DNA of 26,851 nt from JBBRLA01 sp038231615. GTDB lineage: Bacteria > Myxococcota_A > Polyangia > Palsa-1104 > JAEUJZ01. The notes under the pieces were generated by a model. The model worked only from the letters and a program-made list of their open reading frames with translations. It was not told the origin of the DNA and searched no databases. The position numbers and the translations under genes are program-made. Numbering within the stretch: the first letter of the stretch is position 1; every line of letters starts with the position of its first letter. The DNA is taken from the NCBI GenBank assembly GCA_038231615.1, contig JBBRLA010000022.1:1-26851 (forward strand). Direction: 5' to 3'. Shown here one piece after another: positions 6,158 through 12,037 of this stretch.

Positions 6158-7828
6158 CTACTTTGCGGCGAAGCTGAAGTCTGCCACTGCCGAAGTCTTC
6201 GCCGCCACCTTCACTTTCTGGGTCTTCTGGCCCAGGACTTCGTGCCACGCATTCAGGGTGTATTCGCCCGCTGGCAGGTTGCGCAGGGTGTACTCGCCAT
6301 CCGAGCCGGTGACCGCGAAGTAGGGGTGCGGCAGCACGCCGATGTACGCTGCCATCCACGGGTGGATGTCGCACTTGGCGTGGACCATCACCTCCATCTT
6401 ACCGAACACCTTGGTCAGGCGCATGTCCTTTTGCGCCATCAGCTCGTTGAAGGTGCCGTTGCCCTCCGCCACCGTGCGGACGTTGTGCAGCACCGGGTCG
6501 CTGTTGATGAAGGTCACCCGCTGCCCGACCTGCACCCCCAGCACACGCGGCTCGTAGAGGCAACCGCGCTGGTCGATCCGTACCTCATCCTGCGGCGGCT
6601 GCTTCCATTCGGGCTGCCCCCCTTGGTTCTGCTGGATCCACACGAACACGTTCTGCACTTTGCCCTCCCGCACCATCACCGAATTGTCGAGCACCGGCCC
6701 CTGGTGCTGCTCGATCACCGCGGCGCTTCGCGCTTCGCGATCGATGCACCCCGCAGGCAGCGTCAGCTCCTTGCGCTGCGGGGGCACTCCGGTGAAGCGC
6801 GCCGCGCCGTGGATCTCTCCGACGGCGTCTCCCCCTGAAGCCGGCGCCGCGGGGCCACCCACCGACGCGCTCCTGGGGCCAACCTCCATCGGGGCCGGAG
6901 GGTCCTTTTGCCTGGTCCCCTCGGCTGGCGCCACGGGTGTAATCAGCACCGAATACAGCGCCGCTACCGGCACCGCGGCCCCGATGATCCCCAGAAGCAG
7001 CCAGGGCGAGCGGTCCCGCATGTTCATGAAGTACCGCACCCCCGCCCCGGCCAGCATCAGCACCGCCAACACCAGCCAGCCATGCTTGCTACCGTATGTG
7101 TTGGGAAAATGGTTGCTCATCATGATAAAGAGCAGCGGAAAGGTCATGTAATGGTTGTGGACCGACCGCTGCTTGGCTCGCTTCGCCTGGGTCGCATCCG
7201 GCTTGCGCCCCTCCCGGGTGGCCTCCACCATGCGCCGCTGAGCCGGGATGATGCGCATCCACACGTTGGCCGCCATGAGGGTCCCCATCATCGCGCCGAC
7301 ATGCAGGTAGGCCGCCCTGCCGCTGAGCACCTGGCTCAGGCCGAAGGCCACCCCGCAAAGGAGCAGATACCCCAACGCCGCCGCGGCCCATCCCATCCGG
7401 CCCAGGGGCGAGAGCACCATCAGGTCGTAGGCCACCCATCCCAGGACCAGCGTCCCGATGCCCAACGCCGTCGCCGCCCCCGGGCCGATCCGCGACACGT
7501 TGGGATCGGTCAGGTAGACCCCGCCCCCCATGTAGTACACCACGATGAGCAGGAAGAACCCGCTTACCCAGGTGAAGCCGGCCTCCCACTTGAACCAGTG
7601 CAGCACCTTCGGCATCTGATCGAGGGCGACACGCTTCTTGTCGACCTCGTAGAAGCCGCCGCTGTGGACCATCCACAACTCGCCCTCCGAACCGGCCTTG
7701 CCCTCCACCGGCAGGATGTGCCGGTCGAGCCAGGCGAAGAACATCGAGTTCCCAATCCACATGATCCCGGCGATCAGGTGCATCCAGCGAAAACAGAGGT
7801 GCAGCCACTCTCGAACGTTGGCGTCCAT
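6158..7828 (-). CDS. puuD: PuuD-type membrane urate oxidase fused to a cupredoxin-like domain
   Basis: The protein has 556 residues. Residues 1 to about 305 form eight predicted membrane helices with motifs such as WMHLIAGIMWIGNSMFF and HNHYMTFPLLFIMMSNHFP, matching the DUF989/PuuD urate oxidase family, which hydroxylates urate to 5-hydroxyisourate. In the characterised PuuD the C-terminus is a cytochrome c domain. Here there is no CxxCH haem motif; after a Pro/Ala-rich linker (about 306-345) comes a plastocyanin-like domain with candidate copper ligands His448, Cys486, His489 and Met492 (CDIHPWM), followed by a carboxypeptidase-regulatory-like segment. Electrons from urate would then pass to copper rather than haem (inference). 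It is the last gene of the urate operon, two bases after uraH. Confidence 0.85.
   Translation of the reverse strand: MDANVREWLHLCFRWMHLIAGIMWIGNSMFFAWLDRHILPVEGKAGSEGELWMVHSGGFYEVDKKRVALDQMPKVLHWFKWEAGFTWVSGFFLLIVVYYMGGGVYLTDPNVSRIGPGAATALGIGTLVLGWVAYDLMVLSPLGRMGWAAAALGYLLLCGVAFGLSQVLSGRAAYLHVGAMMGTLMAANVWMRIIPAQRRMVEATREGRKPDATQAKRAKQRSVHNHYMTFPLLFIMMSNHFPNTYGSKHGWLVLAVLMLAGAGVRYFMNMRDRSPWLLLGIIGAAVPVAALYSVLITPVAPAEGTRQKDPPAPMEVGPRSASVGGPAAPASGGDAVGEIHGAARFTGVPPQRKELTLPAGCIDREARSAAVIEQHQGPVLDNSVMVREGKVQNVFVWIQQNQGGQPEWKQPPQDEVRIDQRGCLYEPRVLGVQVGQRVTFINSDPVLHNVRTVAEGNGTFNELMAQKDMRLTKVFGKMEVMVHAKCDIHPWMAAYIGVLPHPYFAVTGSDGEYTLRNLPAGEYTLNAWHEVLGQKTQKVKVAAKTSAVADFSFAAK
6711..6738. repeat. 28-bp intragenic repeat, copy 1 (in puuD)
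   Basis: Matches 14087-14114 at 26 of 28 positions, in the same strand and reading frame. On the coding strand it contains GCGAAGC twice in tandem and encodes EARSAAVI. It falls in the cupredoxin-like part of the urate oxidase fusion. Confidence 0.6.
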
Positions 7829-7830
7829 GC

Positions 7831-8175
7831 TCAGCTCCCGCGGTAGGTGGAATAGCCAAAGGGCGAAAGGAGCAGGGGCACGTGATAATGCTCGCCCGCC
7901 GCCCGCACCTGGAAGGTCACCGCTACCTCGGGGTAGAAGTTGGCCACTCCCAGCGCCCGGAAGTAGTGGCAGGTGTCAAAGGTCAGGCGGTACACGCCGG
8001 GATCGAGGTCCCCGTCGGGGAGCAGCACCCGCAGCCGCCCGTCCGCATCGGTGATCCCGCTGCCCATGGCGCGGGCCGCTCCGTCGCCCTCGGGCAACAT
8101 CGAAAGGGTGATTGGAACACCGGCGGCGGGCTGGCCCCGGGACGTGTCCAGGACGTGGGTGGTGATCGGGCTCAT
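7831..8175 (-). CDS. uraH: 5-hydroxyisourate hydrolase
   Basis: The 114-residue protein is a transthyretin-related HIU hydrolase. The N-terminal THVLDTSRGQPA and the C-terminal HYHVPLLLSPFGYSTYRGS, ending in the diagnostic YRGS tetrapeptide, are both intact. It opens the ring of 5-hydroxyisourate to give OHCU, the second step of urate breakdown. No signal peptide is seen, so it acts in the cytoplasm. The ATG overlaps the stop of the allantoicase-UraD gene as ATGA; the frame is open upstream but only this start gives the family N-terminus. puuD follows after two bases. Confidence 0.95.
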   Translation of the reverse strand: MSPITTHVLDTSRGQPAAGVPITLSMLPEGDGAARAMGSGITDADGRLRVLLPDGDLDPGVYRLTFDTCHYFRALGVANFYPEVAVTFQVRAAGEHYHVPLLLSPFGYSTYRGS

Positions 8176-9761
8176 ACGCGCACCAGCTTGGTCAGACGCA
8201 GGTCCATGATTCGTCGCTGCTCCTCCGCCGCCACCGGAAGTTCGACCTCGGGCGAATGGCCCAAGCGCTGCTTCAGGAGCGCCAGCATCTCCTCGCCGGA
8301 TCGCCCAGTGGCGCAAACGATATAAATGTAGCCGAAGCGGTCCTCGTACTCCACGTTCAGGCGCGCAAGGGCCTCCTTGATCTCCGCTGCCGCCGCCGTG
8401 GCGCCGGCTTGCTCTTGCGTCGCCCAGTGGGACGCCACCGCCTCGCCCGCGGGCTGGCGCTCGCCGATGCGCGGGTGGGCCGCGAAGGCCTCCAGACAAT
8501 CCTCCCGAGACAGATGCCGATATTCCGCGCCGGCCCGCGAGAGCAGGTCTTCCAGGTCCCGAAAGGGCCGCGCCGCCGCCACCTTTCGCGTCCAGCGGGT
8601 GGCGCCGCAGCAGGCGCGCAGCGCGGCCTCTGCCTCGGTCGCGCCCAGGCGGTTCAGCCTGCCGATGCCGACTTCTTCGCGGCCCTTCTCGCTGACCTCG
8701 CCGAAGAGCCGCAGCCGGCTTACCCCTCCGTCGGGGAAGATGCAAAAGCGGGCGTGGGTCGCGGGAACCCCGGGGCGGACCTCGGCCTCGAAAACATGTC
8801 GGGTGTGGGGCAGAAGGCGCGTCCGCGGCAGGATCTCGGTGTACGGCGTGCCCGACGTCAGCAATTCGGGGCCGAAGGGGTCGCCGCCGTCGCACACCCC
8901 CAGGGAGCAGCTCTCCGGGGCGTTGCCCTTGAAATGGGTCGTCTCGACCTCGATGCGGTGGATTGTCCCGTGGGCCGCCAGGCGCAGGACCACCCAGTCC
9001 GGGCCGGGGCGGCGGCTGCGCCGCGTCTCCCAGCCGTCGCCCATATTGATGCCGCGTCCGGGTTGGATCAGGTTGTGCCGGGCGCCGAAAAACATGTCGT
9101 TGCAGGTGATCACCCTGCCGCCGTTCTCCACCGCAGCCAGATCGGCCTCCCCGGCGCGCAGCCAGCGGAGTTCGGGGACCACCTCGCCCCAAATCCGCAG
9201 CCGGGCCACGCCCCCATCGGGGAAGATGTTCAGGCGCAGGTGGGTGAAGCGCTGCGCCTGCCCGCCCATGGCAAACAAGTTGGAGCGATCGCCGAGCAGC
9301 GGCGAACGCGGCAGGATCTCGACCCAGTTTGTACCCGTTCCCAGAAGCTCCTCGATGTTGGCGTGTCCCGAGGCGGCGCAGCCCTCCAGCGAGCACGCCT
9401 CCGGGTAGTTGCCCTTGAAGAAGCGGGTGTCCACGTCCACCCCGTGGACTACGCCGGGCAAGCCCAGGCGGACGATGCAGAAGTCGTGCCCCGAGGTGCG
9501 CCGCCGCCGCGTCTCCCAGCCGTCCATCCACTTGCCTCGGTCGGTGTACTTGCCCTCGATGAACACCGGCGGCGACGGCTTCAGCAGGTTGTCCTTCTCG
9601 GCGAAAAACTCATCGTTGGCGTGAATCACCGCGCCGCCAAGCCGCTCGGCGGCCAGGTCCACCCTATCGGTGAACTCGCCCGACAGACCGCCCAACCCAG
9701 ACGATCCGTGCGCTTCGTGTGCCCCATCCGCCTGAACCTGAGAATGAACAGACAAGGTCAT
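8172..9761 (-). CDS. Bifunctional allantoicase / OHCU decarboxylase
   Basis: The 529-residue protein joins two enzymes. Residues ~20-345 contain the two allantoicase repeats, each with a GDGWETRR- or MDGWETRR-type motif, a HFKGN/FFKGN motif and an IFPDGGV(S/A)RLR motif; this half hydrolyses allantoate to ureidoglycolate and urea. Residues ~360-529 form an OHCU decarboxylase (UraD) with AAHPRIGE (His429, the expected catalytic His), SHWATQEQAG and FGYIYIVCATGRSGEEML; this half produces S-allantoin. Both halves look complete. The fused steps are not consecutive, since allantoinase acts between them and is encoded immediately upstream. ATGA overlaps join the gene to allB and to uraH. Confidence 0.92.
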   Translation of the reverse strand: MTLSVHSQVQADGAHEAHGSSGLGGLSGEFTDRVDLAAERLGGAVIHANDEFFAEKDNLLKPSPPVFIEGKYTDRGKWMDGWETRRRRTSGHDFCIVRLGLPGVVHGVDVDTRFFKGNYPEACSLEGCAASGHANIEELLGTGTNWVEILPRSPLLGDRSNLFAMGGQAQRFTHLRLNIFPDGGVARLRIWGEVVPELRWLRAGEADLAAVENGGRVITCNDMFFGARHNLIQPGRGINMGDGWETRRSRRPGPDWVVLRLAAHGTIHRIEVETTHFKGNAPESCSLGVCDGGDPFGPELLTSGTPYTEILPRTRLLPHTRHVFEAEVRPGVPATHARFCIFPDGGVSRLRLFGEVSEKGREEVGIGRLNRLGATEAEAALRACCGATRWTRKVAAARPFRDLEDLLSRAGAEYRHLSREDCLEAFAAHPRIGERQPAGEAVASHWATQEQAGATAAAAEIKEALARLNVEYEDRFGYIYIVCATGRSGEEMLALLKQRLGHSPEVELPVAAEEQRRIMDLRLTKLVRV

Positions 9762-11173
9762 CCGCTTCCTTTCCGCAGCCAGGTCCCCCGCGGGGAGGTC
9801 GCCAGCACGCCGCGATCGTGGATCTTTTCGCCCCGCAGGTAGGTGGCCATCACGACCCCCGCCAGCACTTTGCCGCGATACGGGGTCAGCTTGTGCCGGT
9901 GCAGCAGCAGGTCGGGGTCCACCCGTACCTCGGCATCCGGGTCGAAAAAGATAAGGTCGGCGTCATGCCCCACGGCGATCGATCCCTTGCGCCCGGCAAG
10001 GCCGACCAGCCGCGCCGGGGCGGCGCACATCCAGGCGCAGACCTCGACCAGCGAACGGCCGCGGCGGCGGGCCTCCGTCCAGGTGACCGCCAGCCCCAGT
10101 TGCAGCGATGAGATGCCGCCCCAGGCCGCCATGAAGTCCCCGGACCCGGTGCACTTCAGCTCCGGCAACGAGGGCGAGTGGTCGGTGACCACCTGATCCA
10201 CCAGCCCCTGTCGCAACGCGTCCCACAGGCGCTCGCGGTTTTCGCCCTCGCGGATCGGCGGGGCGCACTTGAACTCGGTAGCCCCGTCGGGGACCTCCTC
10301 GGAGGCCAGCGACAGATAGTGGGGGCAGGTCTCGGCGCTGACCGCGACCCCGGCGTCCCGTGCCCGGCGCAGGGCGAAGAGCGCATCGGCGGACGAAAGG
10401 TGCACCACGTGGGCGCGGGCGCCGATCTCCTCGGACAGGCGGCAGATCAGCGCCACTGCCAGGTCCTCGGACTCCCGCGGGCGGGACGAAAGATACGTGG
10501 CATAGCGCCGGGGATCGCCCGGGTGCTTATCATCAAGGTCATCCAGGCGCGCGGCCTGTTCCGCGATCGGACCGGGCAGCTCCGCATGGCACAGAAGGGG
10601 CAGGCCCAGGCCGGCAAGGGTCTTCATGGCCTGCCGCAGGTCATCTTCGCCCACGTGGCCGAACTCCGGGACGCCCGAGTCGGCCAGGAAGCACTTGAAC
10701 GCCAGCGCCCCCGCCTCCGCCAGCGGACGAAGGGCGGCGGCGTTCCCCGGCACCGCCCCGCCGCAGAACCCCACATCGACGAAGAGTTTGCCCTCCGCCG
10801 CCGCGGCCTTGGCCAAAAGGCCCGCCACGCTGGTCGTCGGCGGGATGCTGTTCAGGGGCATGTCCAGGAGCGTGGTGACCCCGCCACGGGCGGCGGCCCT
10901 GGTAGCGCTCGCAAAGCCCTCCCACTCGGTGCGCCCGGGCTCGTTGATGTGGACGTGAGTGTCCACCAGGCCGGGCATGATGTACAGGTCGCCAGCCTCC
11001 TTAACGGGGCAGCCGGCGGGCACCTCGTCGAACCCGGCCACGGAGACGATGCACCCCCGGCGGACGTGGATCGACGCCGGGCGGACCCCGTCCGGGAAGA
11101 CCACGCGCCGGCCGCGAAAAACCACGTCAGATAGCGCGCCGTGCAGCGGAGCGCTGTTCTCGGGGGCGTTCAT
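9758..11173 (-). CDS. allB: Allantoinase
   Basis: The 471-residue amidohydrolase opens allantoin to allantoate. Binuclear-metal ligands are all visible: GLVDTHVHINEPGR (two His), the carboxylatable Lys in AFKCFLADSG, LLCHAE, AHVVHLSS and VTDHSPS. The KCTGSGDFMAAWGGISSLQ segment is typical of allantoinase rather than dihydropyrimidinase. The ATG at 11173 is preferred to one 28 codons upstream because homology begins there and a perfect TTGACA box lies between the two. It is the first gene of the operon and ends in an ATGA overlap with the bifunctional gene. Confidence 0.93.
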   Translation of the reverse strand: MNAPENSAPLHGALSDVVFRGRRVVFPDGVRPASIHVRRGCIVSVAGFDEVPAGCPVKEAGDLYIMPGLVDTHVHINEPGRTEWEGFASATRAAARGGVTTLLDMPLNSIPPTTSVAGLLAKAAAAEGKLFVDVGFCGGAVPGNAAALRPLAEAGALAFKCFLADSGVPEFGHVGEDDLRQAMKTLAGLGLPLLCHAELPGPIAEQAARLDDLDDKHPGDPRRYATYLSSRPRESEDLAVALICRLSEEIGARAHVVHLSSADALFALRRARDAGVAVSAETCPHYLSLASEEVPDGATEFKCAPPIREGENRERLWDALRQGLVDQVVTDHSPSLPELKCTGSGDFMAAWGGISSLQLGLAVTWTEARRRGRSLVEVCAWMCAAPARLVGLAGRKGSIAVGHDADLIFFDPDAEVRVDPDLLLHRHKLTPYRGKVLAGVVMATYLRGEKIHDRGVLATSPRGTWLRKGSG

Positions 11174-11182
11174 CAGGGCCGG

Positions 11183-11212
11183 ACGGTATGCGGCCCCTTC
11201 CCGGCCTGTCAA
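11183..11212 (-). promoter_or_regulatory. Candidate promoter of the urate operon
   Basis: On the minus strand a perfect TTGACA (11212-11207) is followed after 18 bp by TACCGT (11188-11183). The predicted start site is only a few bases before the allB ATG, and no ribosome site is visible, so the mRNA may be near-leaderless. The -10 is weak, which would suit an activated promoter. Confidence 0.35.
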
Positions 11213-11339
11213 GCGGGTCGCCGCTCGGGAACGCGCGACTGCGCAATTTCTGCTCATCCCCCTGCCCGTGCAAAGATTGCATGAGGAGAACGTGCCCTGG
11301 GGCCTTCACCCGGCGCCCGCTTTATGTTCAGAATCGCGC

Positions 11340-11978
11340 ATGTTCCAGCCCCCATCCGAGACCCCGAACGAGACCGCGGACCACGACGATCGCCTCCTTG
11401 TGCGCATCTTCACCGTGACCGCGGCCCTCCAAGCGGAGCTTTTGCGCCCCCCCTTCGCCACGGACGCGCCGCCGGGCGGGGAGGACGGCGCGCAGGCGGA
11501 CCCGAAGGCGCCGCTCACCGGCGATGCCCTGGTGAAGGAGATGACCGAGGTGATGGCCGAGATCCAGCAGCGCCTGCCCCTGGTGCATCTCACCGATGAA
11601 GAGCGCGCCACCCTGCATGCCGAGGCGGCCCGGCGACCCGCGCCGCAAATGATCCTCGATCAGTCCGCGGACCTGGCCGACCTGGCGGACCTGCTCCAAA
11701 AGCTTGCTCCGGGCGAATGCGAGGTCACCGGCGATGCCATTCGGGAGGCGGCGCGGGCCGCCGAGCGACTCGACCGCTTCAAGGCCGCGATGGACCCGAT
11801 GCTCGGGGCCCTCGGCCAGCTACAACAGAAGACGGAGCAGGATCTTCTGGCGATCTGCGAATGGGTGCAAAAATCCGCCAGCGACAACCCCGAGCTGGCG
11901 GCGGCCCTTCTGCCCGGTTCCAGTCCCTCCGGCCCTCGCCGCACCTCCGGCCCCCGCCGTCCCCGTACCCCTGGCTGA
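11340..11978 (+). CDS. Hypothetical helical acidic protein
   Basis: I do not recognise this 212-residue protein. It has no signal peptide or membrane segment. Its composition (Ala, Leu, Glu, Gln, Arg) predicts mostly helices, for example LLVRIFTVTAALQAELL, LADLADLADLLQKLAP and AIREAARAAERLDRFKAA; the last ~25 residues are a Pro/Arg/Ser-rich tail. The ATG at 11340 has no obvious ribosome site; an in-frame GTG at 11292 follows GAGGAG by three bases and would add 16 residues. It is divergent from allB and convergent with the WD40 gene, so it appears monocistronic. Confidence 0.5.
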   Translation: MFQPPSETPNETADHDDRLLVRIFTVTAALQAELLRPPFATDAPPGGEDGAQADPKAPLTGDALVKEMTEVMAEIQQRLPLVHLTDEERATLHAEAARRPAPQMILDQSADLADLADLLQKLAPGECEVTGDAIREAARAAERLDRFKAAMDPMLGALGQLQQKTEQDLLAICEWVQKSASDNPELAAALLPGSSPSGPRRTSGPRRPRTPG

Positions 11979-12014
11979 GTACAGCTCCCCGCAATAAAGT
12001 GACCCCCATTGGCA

Positions 12015-12037
12015 CCGGTCCAGGTGCTTCTGTTCAG
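12015..12037. repeat. 23-bp direct repeat, copy 2, covering a stop codon
   Basis: Identical to 103-125. As at the first locus, the TGA inside the repeat is the stop codon of a minus-strand gene, here the AAA-WD40 gene. The inverted partner arm seen at 1-30 is absent nearby; the adjoining 11990-12010 carries AAAGTGACCCCC, reminiscent of an insertion-sequence end but not assignable. Confidence 0.65.

Noticed and set aside
6158..6800. Cytochrome c domain at the end of PuuD
   Set aside because: No CxxCH haem-binding motif exists in the C-terminal region; the ligands present are of cupredoxin type.
8256..9842. A long plus-strand open frame opposite the allantoicase-UraD gene
   Set aside because: Antisense shadow; the minus-strand protein has all family motifs and fits the operon.
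11990..12037. End of an IS21-like insertion sequence (AAAGTGACCCCC)
   Set aside because: Only a short resemblance from memory; no transposase gene or second end in the window.
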